This document shows positions 26,020-33,776 of a stretch of 64,000 nucleotides of DNA, piece after piece. A program made the translations under genes and the position numbers. Numbering within the stretch: the stretch's first letter is position 1; each line of letters begins with the position of its first letter. This DNA comes from Paenibacillus sp. NFR01. Lineage in GTDB: Bacteria; Bacillota; Bacilli; Paenibacillales; Paenibacillaceae. The stretch covers positions 62,001-126,000 of the forward strand of contig NZ_FOIK01000004.1 of NCBI RefSeq assembly GCF_900111565.1, in the 5' to 3' direction. The notes under the pieces were generated by a model that saw only the letters and a program-made list of their open reading frames with translations, did no database searches and was not told where the DNA came from.

Positions 26020-27132
26020 TTAGAAACGCAGCGGCTGCTGAGGCCGCACTCCCGCAGCGACGGCCGTAGTGATTGCCTGATTTTGCGCTTGCAGGCAAAG
26101 TTCCGCGGCTTTGAAGACATGATCCTGCGTCATCGCCTTTTCCGTGCGGCCCAGGCAGTCCAGAATCAACTCGCCGAAAAAGGGGAAGCCGATTTTGCCG
26201 TGGACGTCGGCGTAATGCTCGCCCTTTTTGTCCGCCCAATACACATGGTCGCCTACGGAAGAACGGGCAAGGTCCGCATATTTGCGCAGCTCAATGAATC
26301 CGTCCGTTCCCAGAATGGTGCATCTGCCGTCGCCCCACACGCTAAGCCCCTCCGGCGTGAACCAGTCTACCCGGAAATAGTTCGTCGCGCCGTTGTCTCC
26401 GACCAGCGTTGCGTCGCCGAAGTCCTCCAGCTCCGGGTATTCGGGATGCGCGTAGTTTCCCGCCTTGCTGTGCAGCACCTTCGCGTCGCGGCAGCCGGCG
26501 TAATAGAGAAACTGCTCGATCTGATGGCTGCCGATGTCGCAGAGAATGCCGCCGTATTTGGCTTTTTCGAAGAACCAGGCCGGGCGCTGCGTTGCGCTGA
26601 GCCGGTGCGGACCCAGACCCAGCACCTGAATGACCTGACCGATGGCGCCCTCCGCAATCAGCCGTCCGGCGTAGACGGCACTCTCCACATGCAGACGCTC
26701 GCTGAAATAAACCATATATTTGCGGCCGGTTTCCCGCACGGCCTGTCTGGCCGCTTCGAGTTGATCCAGCGCCGTAAACGGCGTTTTGTCCGTAAAATAA
26801 TCCTTGCCCGCCTTCATGACGCGCAGGCCCAGTGGCCCCCGTTCCGAGGGAATCGCAGCTGCAGCAACCAGGCGCACCTCCGGATCCTCCAGAATCTCTT
26901 CGGGCGTCCGGGCGGCCTTCACGTTCGGATAGCGCTCCATAAACGCTTTTACCCGGGTTGGTTCGGAATCATAGACCCATTTCAGCGTCCCGCCCGCCTC
27001 CAGCAGACCGTTGCACATTCCGTAAATATGCCCGTGATCCAGCGCCATTGCTGCAAACACGAATTCGCCGGGCCGGACAACCGGCTTCGCCTCATGGACG
27101 GGAGCGTACATCATGCCGTCTTGTGCGCTCAT
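26020..27132 (-). CDS. Gfo/Idh/MocA-like oxidoreductase with altered cofactor motif
   Basis: 370 aa from the ATG at 27132, which overlaps the preceding stop by 4 bp (ATGA). The fold is that of Gfo/Idh/MocA proteins (ALDHGHIYGMCNGLLEAGG; YGGILCDIGSHQIEQFLYY), but the usual GxGxxG is replaced by AMALDHGHIYGM, and the EKP motif reads TDKTPFTALDQ. This subgroup is common in Paenibacillus and often linked to TIM-barrel isomerases. It may still use NAD(P) or may have a different role; not resolved by sequence. Confidence 0.85.
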   Translation of the reverse strand: MSAQDGMMYAPVHEAKPVVRPGEFVFAAMALDHGHIYGMCNGLLEAGGTLKWVYDSEPTRVKAFMERYPNVKAARTPEEILEDPEVRLVAAAAIPSERGPLGLRVMKAGKDYFTDKTPFTALDQLEAARQAVRETGRKYMVYFSERLHVESAVYAGRLIAEGAIGQVIQVLGLGPHRLSATQRPAWFFEKAKYGGILCDIGSHQIEQFLYYAGCRDAKVLHSKAGNYAHPEYPELEDFGDATLVGDNGATNYFRVDWFTPEGLSVWGDGRCTILGTDGFIELRKYADLARSSVGDHVYWADKKGEHYADVHGKIGFPFFGELILDCLGRTEKAMTQDHVFKAAELCLQAQNQAITTAVAAGVRPQQPLRF

Positions 27133-27908
27133 CCCCGTACACCTTCGCATTTGGCCTGCAGATATCTCCAGCTCATGGCGAGGCTTTCAAACGGATCACG
27201 CCGGCATTCGTCCTGCTCGACCACACGCCATTCCACTCCCGTCTCGTCGCAGGCGCGGATGATGGCGTCATAGTTCATATTGCCTTCGCCGACTTCGGCG
27301 AACAGCTGCTTGCCGGACACGATTTCCATATCTTTGAAATGCACGACCTGCATCCGGCCGGCCACTTTATGGATCCACTCCACCGGATCGCCGCCTCCGG
27401 CCTGCACCCAATACAGATCCAGCTCGAACCCAAAGGATGCGGGGTCCGTCTCCTCCAGCAAAATTTGCAGCGCCGTCTTGTCGCCGAAACGCTCGAATTC
27501 AAAATGATGGTTGTGGTACACGAATTGCAGGCCGTGCTCCTCTTGGAGCTTGCGGGCGATTTCGCCGGCCTTGGCCGCAAAATTCCGGTAGCCTTCGGCC
27601 GAATCCCTATACACTTCCGGCAAGGCTCCCAGGCCGACGTAACGGCAATCCCACAGCGTGTGCTGGGCCGCCACCGCCTCCAGCTCCTGCTCCAGCCGGT
27701 TCCAGGGCGTATGGGTGGCGCAGATCGAGAGGCCTTCGGCATCGGCCAATGTCTTCACGGTCTCGTCCGGAATCGGGCCGATGCCCGAGACTTGAATGGA
27801 CCGGTAACCTGCCGCCGCCACCTTGCGCAGCGAATCCCGCAGGCCGTCTGCAGTTTGCGTATAATGCCGCAGCGTGTACAGCTGGGCCGCCAATTGTTCG
27901 GATCTCAT
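27129..27908 (-). CDS. Xylose-isomerase-like TIM-barrel sugar isomerase/epimerase
   Basis: 259 aa. The AP-endonuclease-2/xylose-isomerase fold is recognised from the N-terminus AAQLYTLRHYTQTADGL and metal-site segments YHNHHFEFERF, FELDLYWVQAGGGDP and VVHFKDME, which resemble IolE/IolI-type enzymes with a divalent metal bound by Glu, Asp, His and Glu. Members epimerise or dehydrate sugars, and some cleave 3-keto-glycosides by beta-elimination. It sits between dehydrogenase genes and overlaps the next by 4 bp. AAAGGAG precedes the ATG. Confidence 0.88.
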   Translation of the reverse strand: MRSEQLAAQLYTLRHYTQTADGLRDSLRKVAAAGYRSIQVSGIGPIPDETVKTLADAEGLSICATHTPWNRLEQELEAVAAQHTLWDCRYVGLGALPEVYRDSAEGYRNFAAKAGEIARKLQEEHGLQFVYHNHHFEFERFGDKTALQILLEETDPASFGFELDLYWVQAGGGDPVEWIHKVAGRMQVVHFKDMEIVSGKQLFAEVGEGNMNYDAIIRACDETGVEWRVVEQDECRRDPFESLAMSWRYLQAKCEGVRG

Positions 27909-27959
27909 AATGCGATCTCTCCTTTATGATGATGCGTATGTGGAGTCACCCGACTGCGC

Positions 27960-29120
27960 CTAATGCGTTCCGGTGACGTCGAGCGTGCGGGAGACGGTTT
28001 TTTTCACATCCTTCGAAGCGGCGATCTTCTCCTCCAGCAATTGATGGAACCGCTCCTCATCCAAAGGAAGCTGCACCCAATCATCCTCCCAGGAGGACAA
28101 ATACATGGCATTCGATAGCGTCAGCCCCCGTATGCCTTCTTCGCCGGGAGCCAGCAGCTTCTCGCCGTGCAGAATGGCATTCGTAAAATTGCGGAGGATG
28201 CCCAGATGCTGTTCCCCGTCGCCGGGAGCCACCGGAATCTCGCATTTCCAGCATTCCGGCGAGCCGAAGCCGCCTTTAAATGCGGCATTCCATTCCGGTT
28301 CGGGCGTCCGCAGTCTCCAGAAGACGAGCTTGCCGTCTTCCACGACGATTTTTCCGCGGTCGCCGCTGACCTCGAACCGGTTCGTGCCCGGCGCTTCGCC
28401 CGTCGTCGTCACGAACAGGCCGGTCGCTCCGTTGGCGTATTCCACATAGGCGGTTACATCGTCCTCGACCTCGATATCGTGGTATTTGCCGAAATGGCAA
28501 AACGCCCGGACGCGCACCGGCATCATCCCCGTCGTCCACTGCCACAAATCCAGCTGATGCGGGTCCTGATTCAGCAGCACGCCGCCGCCTTCCCCCGCCC
28601 AGGTCGCCCGCCAGCCGCCGGAATCATAGTAACTCTGGGAGCGGTACCAGTTCGTAATGATCCAGTTCGTGCGGCGGATTTCTCCCAGCTCTCCGGATTC
28701 GATCAGCTCCTTCAGCTTCTGGTACAGCGGATTGGTCCGCTGGTTGTACATAATGCCGAACACCAGGCCGGAAGCCTCGGCTTTGGCGTTCATCTCGCGG
28801 ACCGCCTTGGTGTACACGCCCGCGGGTTTCTCGATCAGCACATGCAGTCCGGCTTCGAAGGCCTGGAGCGCCAGCTTGGGATGGTCATAATGCGGAGTGG
28901 CGATGAGCACCGCATCGATGGTTCCCGATGCAAACAGTGCCTCAGCCGTATCGAACCTTAGCACGTTGTCCGGCAGGCGAGTCGCTGCCCACTCGAGCCG
29001 TTCCGGAGCGGTGTCGCATACCGCGGCCAGCTCCGCCCCCTCTACCTTGTCCAGCAGATGTACCGCATGGGCGCTGCCCATGTTGCCGATGCCGATGATG
29101 CCGTATCTTAGCTTTTTCAT
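27960..29120 (-). CDS. Gfo/Idh/MocA family oxidoreductase (first of the cluster)
   Basis: 386 aa from the ATG at 29120 (MKKLRYGIIGIGNMG). GAGGAGG lies 12 bases upstream, a little long. Rossmann motif GIIGIGNMGSAHA, VLIATPHYDHPKLALQAF, and EKP hinge LIEKPAGVYTK; the C-terminal domain includes GGGVLLNQDPHQLDLWQW. First gene of the operon, divergent from the AraC regulator. A cre-like site lies about 40-55 bp upstream. Probably oxidises a glycoside or cyclic polyol; substrate unknown. Confidence 0.9.
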   Translation of the reverse strand: MKKLRYGIIGIGNMGSAHAVHLLDKVEGAELAAVCDTAPERLEWAATRLPDNVLRFDTAEALFASGTIDAVLIATPHYDHPKLALQAFEAGLHVLIEKPAGVYTKAVREMNAKAEASGLVFGIMYNQRTNPLYQKLKELIESGELGEIRRTNWIITNWYRSQSYYDSGGWRATWAGEGGGVLLNQDPHQLDLWQWTTGMMPVRVRAFCHFGKYHDIEVEDDVTAYVEYANGATGLFVTTTGEAPGTNRFEVSGDRGKIVVEDGKLVFWRLRTPEPEWNAAFKGGFGSPECWKCEIPVAPGDGEQHLGILRNFTNAILHGEKLLAPGEEGIRGLTLSNAMYLSSWEDDWVQLPLDEERFHQLLEEKIAASKDVKKTVSRTLDVTGTH

Positions 29121-29158
29121 GCCTGGAATGAACCTCCTCGTTAAACTGCTGCCTTGAG

Positions 29159-29174
29159 AATATAACGTTTTCAT
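29159..29174 (-). promoter_or_regulatory. cre-like CcpA site upstream of the dehydrogenase operon
   Basis: On the minus strand ATGAAAACGTTATATT matches 14 of 16 cre positions (the CA near the 3' end is AT). It lies in the divergent intergenic region about 40 bp before the first dehydrogenase gene. Similarity only. Confidence 0.4.
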
Positions 29175-29296
29175 TAGGAGGAGAATGCCCTGAACTAAGA
29201 CAGATTTGCACTATTCTAAGGTGTTCATGCCAAACGATATGGCTTATACTAGAAAAAACATTGCACCGAACATTACGCCGAAAGGTTGCCGAATCC

Positions 29297-30124
29297 ATGT
29301 CCGACTTCCCTTCCTTTGCCGAAAGCCTGATGGAGAACCTCAGCGTATCCGTCTCGCTGGTGCACTCCCGGTCGCAGTTTGGCGGCTGGAACCGCACGGA
29401 GGAAATCCCCTCCTTCAACCGGCTTTATTATATTGCCGAAGGAGAAGGCAGCGTGACGCTTAACGGCGTTACGTATGCTCCGCAGCCGGGGCAACTGATG
29501 ATTATGCCCGCCGGGTCTGTGCAGACGACCACGACGACCCGCGAACATCCCTACGCGCGGCATTTTTGCCATTTCGATGCCTTTATCGGGGAATGGCCGC
29601 TTTTTCCCGCGGACGGGCGAATGATTCTCGTCGACGCCGCCCATCCGGAAGACATCCGCCGCCAGTTCCTGGAGATGGAGGCGCAGTTCCGGGAGGGCGG
29701 GTATCTTGGGCCTTTGCGGACCAAGGCGGGCTTGCTGCACATGCTCGCGTACTGCATGGAGCTCAGCGGATATGCGGACGAGCTGAACCGTTTCCTGCGG
29801 CATGAAGAACGCGGCAAGCTGAGCAGCGTGCTGCAGTATATCGAGGACCATTTGGATGGCCCGATCGAAATCGATACGCTGGCGGACATCATCCACCTGC
29901 ATCCCAACTACTTCATCCCGTATTTCAAAAAAGTCATGGGCGACACGCCCATGCACTACGTCCAGCAAAAGCGGATGGACAAAGCGAAACGGCTCTTGTC
30001 CTTCTCCGGCCTGCCGGTCTCCGGCATCGCCGAGCGCCTTGGGATGGACCTGCCGTATTTCTCGCGTGCCTTCAAAAAAGCGACCGGCGTCAGTCCGAGC
30101 GCTTACCGCAACGGCTCGAAATAG
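29297..30124 (+). CDS. AraC family transcriptional regulator with cupin sensor
   Basis: 275 aa from the ATG at 29297 (MSDFPSFAESLM); a TTG at 29261 would add 12 residues, and neither has a strong ribosome binding site. Residues about 20-100 form an AraC-type cupin (GWNRTEEIPSFNRLYYIAEGEG; PQPGQLMIMPAGS). The last 100 residues carry two helix-turn-helix units (IDTLADIIHLHPNYFIPYFK; VSGIAERLGMDLPYFSRAFK). Divergent from the sugar-dehydrogenase operon, which it probably controls in response to a sugar. It is followed by the terminator-containing repeats. Confidence 0.9.
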   Translation: MSDFPSFAESLMENLSVSVSLVHSRSQFGGWNRTEEIPSFNRLYYIAEGEGSVTLNGVTYAPQPGQLMIMPAGSVQTTTTTREHPYARHFCHFDAFIGEWPLFPADGRMILVDAAHPEDIRRQFLEMEAQFREGGYLGPLRTKAGLLHMLAYCMELSGYADELNRFLRHEERGKLSSVLQYIEDHLDGPIEIDTLADIIHLHPNYFIPYFKKVMGDTPMHYVQQKRMDKAKRLLSFSGLPVSGIAERLGMDLPYFSRAFKKATGVSPSAYRNGSK

Positions 30125-30130
30125 GCTGCA

Positions 30131-30540
30131 GCGGATTGCGATGCGGTTGCTCCCGAAGCCAATGCTCCAACGAACCCCCACCTGGGATTCTCATCCCCCG
30201 GAGACGCAAAACAGCCTTCCCGTAGGAAGGCTGTTTGTATGACGTCCCAGAAGGGATACCGGCCTAAAGGGCGGATTGCGATGCGGTTGCTCCCGAAGCC
30301 AATGCTCCAACGAACCCCCACCTGGGATTCTCATCCCCCCGAGACGCAAAAACAGCCTTCCCGAAGGAAGGCTGTTTGTATGACGTCCCGGAAGGGATAC
30401 CGCCGTAAAGGGCGGATTGCGATGCGGTTGCTCCCGAGGCCAATGCTCCAACGAACCCCCACCTGGGATTCTCATCCCCCGGAGACGCAAAACAGCCTTC
30501 CCGAAGGAAGGCTGTTTGTATGACGTCCCGGAAGGGATTC
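30131..30540. repeat. Three tandem ~140-bp repeats carrying a tRNA 3' remnant and a terminator
   Basis: Copies begin at 30131, 30271 and 30412, each starting GCGGATTGCGATGCGGTTGC, and are almost identical. Each contains the hairpin AAACAGCCTTCC/GGAAGGCTGTTT followed by GACGTCCC(G/A)GAAGGGAT, the 3' end of tRNA-Arg in reverse orientation. Copies 1 and 2 then diverge into non-tRNA sequence (ACCGGC.. and ACCGCC..), while copy 3 continues into the intact tRNA gene. Tandem duplication of a tRNA-terminator unit with loss of the tRNA body is the likely origin. Short reading frames across the repeats are not considered genes. Confidence 0.9.
30489..30517 (-). terminator. Terminator of the second tRNA-Arg
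   Basis: The stem AAACAGCCTTCC/GGAAGGCTGTTT follows the tRNA by 7 bp on the minus strand, with TTTT after it. Near-identical hairpins at 30349-30377 and 30209-30236 give three terminators in series. Confidence 0.85.
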
Positions 30541-30597
30541 GAACCCCCGACCGTGCGCTTAGAAGGCGCATGCTCTATCCAACTGAGCTACCGGGAC
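30524..30597 (-). tRNA. tRNA-Arg (anticodon TCT), second copy
   Basis: Identical at all 74 positions to the tRNA at 3594-3667, on the opposite strand. Flanking identity extends a few bases upstream (CGT) and downstream through the terminator hairpin. Anticodon loop CTTCTAA, anticodon TCT. Confidence 0.97.
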
Positions 30598-30649
30598 ACG
30601 GAACAACAATGGATTGGCTTGGCGGCATGCTGCGGCCAAACAGTTGATG

Positions 30650-30834
30650 CTAACGGACATAGAAGCCGTTATTTACTGTAAAACGCCTATTTTCGCGCGC
30701 TAGCGGACATGAGAGACCTTATTTGCTTACATTTGGCTCATTGGAGCCACTTTTTAGGCAAATAACGGCTTACAGGTCCGTTACTCTGGGAAATTCCCCT
30801 TTTTTGTGGAAATAGCGGCTCTCCTGTCCGTTAA
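30650..30834. repeat. Symmetric array of four 25-bp hairpin repeats
   Basis: Copies at 30650-30674 and 30700-30724 (direct) and 30760-30784 and 30810-30834 (inverted). The consensus is TAACGGACA...AGCCGTTATTT, each copy itself being a TAACGG/CCGTTA stem-loop with variants. Start-to-start spacing is 50, 60 and 50 bp, so the array is a large interrupted palindrome centred on a GGCTC/GAGCC hairpin at 30735-30747. No coding potential. Confidence 0.85.
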
Positions 30835-31302
30835 GAGCAGCTCCGACGCGCTGGACCCGCAAATGTCGGACCGGCGATAACCTTTCCGTGCAAAGACGAA
30901 TTAATCATATGTATTAACACAACGTTATTTATTATAACGAAAATCAATTTTTTTTCAAGGCTGGGCAGCATGAATAAATGGCAAACACTGCGAGCCGCCG
31001 GCCCCTGCGTACTCCCCTCAGTTTATAGCCGCAACCAACAAATTCGCCTAACATCGCCTCAATGTATCTACCTGTGTGCCCACCAGCAAAGCGCCTCAGC
31101 TAAACACATTGATGAGCGCAATTGAATACGCCCCCCTATGTCAAACTTGACGCGTACATTCCAAATGGGCCGCCCGCTGCATCGTTCTCTGCTGCCGCCA
31201 AGCTTAAAAAGGCCGCGCAAACCGCACGCTCTTGATCGGGCGCCGGCTCTCCGTATCCCATTTTTCCATAGTGACTCCGATCCGCTCCCCTCTCGGTCTG
31301 CG
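30835..31302. other. Intergenic region without recognisable genes
   Basis: 468 bp. The left part (30890-30960) is AT-rich with a CGTTAT/ATAACG inverted repeat near 30923-30940 and a T8 run. A 51-codon frame at 30970-31125 has no ribosome binding site of note and unconvincing composition. Nothing else was recognised. Confidence 0.5.
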
Positions 31303-31665
31303 CTACAAATAAGCGCGGAAACGCTGCTCCAGCTCCTTTTTCAGATTGCCGAACATCAGCAGCTCCCGCTGGAACTTGAAGCGTTCATCCTCCGGGCTCA
31401 TGACGACGCTGCCGGGAAACGCGCTGGCTGTCACATCCTCGAAGGCATTGTGCATATTATTATCGAACCAGTCGCTGCTCTCGTCCGCGTCATTCGTCAA
31501 AATGCGTACAATCTCATACCCGTCCTCGCGCCGGTCCTCCACAATGTAGACGAGCAGCGGCAGATCGCCGACCGCCCCGGGAAGCACACCCACTTCCGCG
31601 CAAGGCGCTCCATCGAAGTCGGTCATTCTGCGAACCTTGGCATCTTTAATGTAGTACACCTGCAT
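31303..31665 (-). CDS. Hypothetical protein, 120 aa
   Basis: Not recognised. Acidic, probably globular: MQVYYIKDAKVRRMTDFDG, VGDLPLLVYIVEDRREDGYE, then a C-terminal helical part with ERFKFQRELLMFG. No membrane segment, signal peptide or metal motif. Start at 31665 chosen because AAAGGA lies just upstream; a GTG nine codons earlier is possible. It is isolated, divergent from asnB, with no downstream partner within 700 bp. Its amino-acid composition is protein-like and it lacks competing frames, so it is probably real. Confidence 0.6.
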   Translation of the reverse strand: MQVYYIKDAKVRRMTDFDGAPCAEVGVLPGAVGDLPLLVYIVEDRREDGYEIVRILTNDADESSDWFDNNMHNAFEDVTASAFPGSVVMSPEDERFKFQRELLMFGNLKKELEQRFRAYL

Positions 31666-31802
31666 CCATCCTTTCGGCTTTTTTCCCCGCACCTTAGTGT
31701 TTGGATAAGGACATACATTTTATCCCTTCCTTCGGCATATATCTGTATTACTTGGCAAAAAAGTAAGGACAACAATCGCACACAAAAGAGAGGATGAACG
31801 TC

Positions 31803-33647
31803 ATGTGCGGAATAACCGGATTTATCCAGTGGCGCGGCGACCTGACCCAGCACTCAGAGCTGCTTGTAAAAATGACTGAAACCTTGGCGAACCGCGGACC
31901 GGATGCGGCCGGAACCTGGATCTCGGGGCCCTGCGCCTTCGGCCATCGCCGGCTTAGCGTCATCGATCCCGAAAACGGCGCCCAGCCAATGATTGCCCGC
32001 CATGAGGACCAAGTGTACGCGATTGTGTACAACGGCGAATTATATAACGCACCCGAGCTGAAAAAGGAACTGAAGCAGCGGGGCCATCGTTTTCTCACCG
32101 AATGCGACACCGAGGTGCTGCTTCATGCTTACATGGAATGGGGTCCCGAATGCACGGAGAAGCTGAACGGGATCTTTGCGTTTGCCGTCTGGGACAGCGC
32201 CAAGGAGCGCCTGTTTCTGGCCCGTGACCGGCTGGGCGTCAAACCGCTCTTTTATGCCCGCGTGGACGACGTGTTTATCTTCGGCTCGGAGCCCAAAGCG
32301 CTGCTGCAGCATCCGCTGATCCAGCCGAAGGTCGGCCCGGAAGGCCTGGCGGAGATTTTCATCGTCGGTCCGGCGCGTACTCCGGGACAGGGGGTATACA
32401 AAGATATATTCGAGCTTCGTCCCGGTCATGCCATGTTTTACAGCCGGGAAGGTCTGCGGAGCTACGCTTACTGGCAGCTGCAAAGCGAGCATCATACCGA
32501 CAACGTCGAACAAACCGCGGCCCGGGTCCGCGAGCTGCTGGTGGATACACTGGAACGCCAGCTCGTCTCCGACGTGCCGGTATGCTCCCTGCTGTCCGGC
32601 GGTCTCGATTCCAGCGCGCTTACGGCGCTTGCCGTCGCCTATTACAACCGTACCGGCCAAGGCCGGGTAGATACGTTTTCCGTGGATTACGTCGATAACG
32701 ACAAGCACTTCAAAAGCCATGCCTTCCAGCCCGGCGCCGACGGCCCGTGGATCAAGCGGATGGTCGACGAATTGCAAACGAACCATCACTATGTGGACTT
32801 TGATACGCCGGAGCTGGTGGCCGCACTGGACAATGCGCTGTACTCCCGCGATCTGCCAGGAATGACGGATGTCGATTCGTCGCTGTACCTGTTCTGCCGG
32901 GAGATCAAGAAGCATGCGACGGTAGCCATTTCCGGCGAAGCGGCGGATGAGATTTTTGGCGGATACCCATGGTTCCACCGCGAAGAGATGTTGTCCTCCG
33001 GAACGTTCCCGTGGTCGGTCGCGCCCAAAATGCGCGCCAGCCTGCTGTCCCCGGAAATCCATGAATGGATCCGGCCGCTGGAATATCTCGGTGACCGGTA
33101 CAGCGATGCCGTGGCTGAAGTGCCGAAGCTGGAAGGCGAGACCGGCAAGCAGGCGCAGATGCGCGTGATGTCCTACCTCAACATTACCCGCTTCATGCCG
33201 ACGCTGCTGGACCGCAAGGACCGGATGAGCATGGGCGTCGGTCTGGAAGTGCGCGTCCCCTATTGCGACCATCGCCTCGTCCAGTACGTCTTCAATATTC
33301 CCTGGGAAATAAAGACAACCGGCGACAGGGAAAAAGGAATTTTGCGAAAAGCGCTTGAGGGTATTTTGCCGGATGATGTCTTATACCGTAAAAAGAGCCC
33401 GTATCCCAAAACCCATAATCCGGCCTATCTGAATGCCGTACGCAATCAAATGTTGGGTATCCTGGACGATCCCTCGTCACCAATCTTGCCGCTGATCGAT
33501 CCGGCCAAAATCCGCGAAATCGCCGCTTCACCCGAATCATCGAGCAATCTGCCCTGGTTCGGCCAATTAATGTCGGGACCGCAATTGTTCGCCTATCTGG
33601 CCCAATTGAACCTTTGGCTGAAAACGTACAATGTCTCCATCGGCTGA
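31803..33647 (+). CDS. asnB: Asparagine synthase (glutamine-hydrolysing), AsnB
   Basis: 614 aa. The glutaminase domain begins MCGITGFIQW; Cys2 becomes the N-terminal nucleophile after Met removal, so the ATG at 31803 is chosen over the in-frame ATG three codons earlier. GAGAGG lies 9 bases upstream. The synthetase domain has the PP-loop LLSGGLDSSAL and the conserved VPYCDHRLVQYVFNIPWEIK. Converts aspartate, glutamine and ATP to asparagine in the cytosol. Single gene followed by a terminator. Confidence 0.97.
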   Translation: MCGITGFIQWRGDLTQHSELLVKMTETLANRGPDAAGTWISGPCAFGHRRLSVIDPENGAQPMIARHEDQVYAIVYNGELYNAPELKKELKQRGHRFLTECDTEVLLHAYMEWGPECTEKLNGIFAFAVWDSAKERLFLARDRLGVKPLFYARVDDVFIFGSEPKALLQHPLIQPKVGPEGLAEIFIVGPARTPGQGVYKDIFELRPGHAMFYSREGLRSYAYWQLQSEHHTDNVEQTAARVRELLVDTLERQLVSDVPVCSLLSGGLDSSALTALAVAYYNRTGQGRVDTFSVDYVDNDKHFKSHAFQPGADGPWIKRMVDELQTNHHYVDFDTPELVAALDNALYSRDLPGMTDVDSSLYLFCREIKKHATVAISGEAADEIFGGYPWFHREEMLSSGTFPWSVAPKMRASLLSPEIHEWIRPLEYLGDRYSDAVAEVPKLEGETGKQAQMRVMSYLNITRFMPTLLDRKDRMSMGVGLEVRVPYCDHRLVQYVFNIPWEIKTTGDREKGILRKALEGILPDDVLYRKKSPYPKTHNPAYLNAVRNQMLGILDDPSSPILPLIDPAKIREIAASPESSSNLPWFGQLMSGPQLFAYLAQLNLWLKTYNVSIG

Positions 33648-33675
33648 GTGACAATCGCCATATCCTGCCGGCCTG

Positions 33676-33739
33676 AAAAACACTACAAATAAAAGGAGAG
33701 CCCGTCGATCCGGGCGAACCGTTATTTGCAGTGTTTTTG
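33676..33739 (+). terminator. Terminator of asnB
   Basis: The arms AAAAACACTACAAATAA (33676-33692) and TTATTTGCAGTGTTTTT (33722-33738) pair at 16 of 17 positions, enclosing a GCCCG/CGGGC hairpin. The descending arm ends in T5. It lies about 40 bp before the CPBP gene start. Confidence 0.7.
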
Positions 33740-33776
33740 TGTATACAGCCAACCGACGCTGGAGGAGAGATTCCGT

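Noticed and set aside
30239..30647. Short frames across the 140-bp repeats and tRNA
   Set aside because: They exist only because the repeat unit lacks stops; they contain tRNA and terminator sequence and cannot be genes.
30970..31125. 51-codon frame starting MNKWQTLRAAG
   Set aside because: Only AAGG-like spacing upstream, odd composition (Cys, Gln and Ser rich), no neighbours; noise is more likely.
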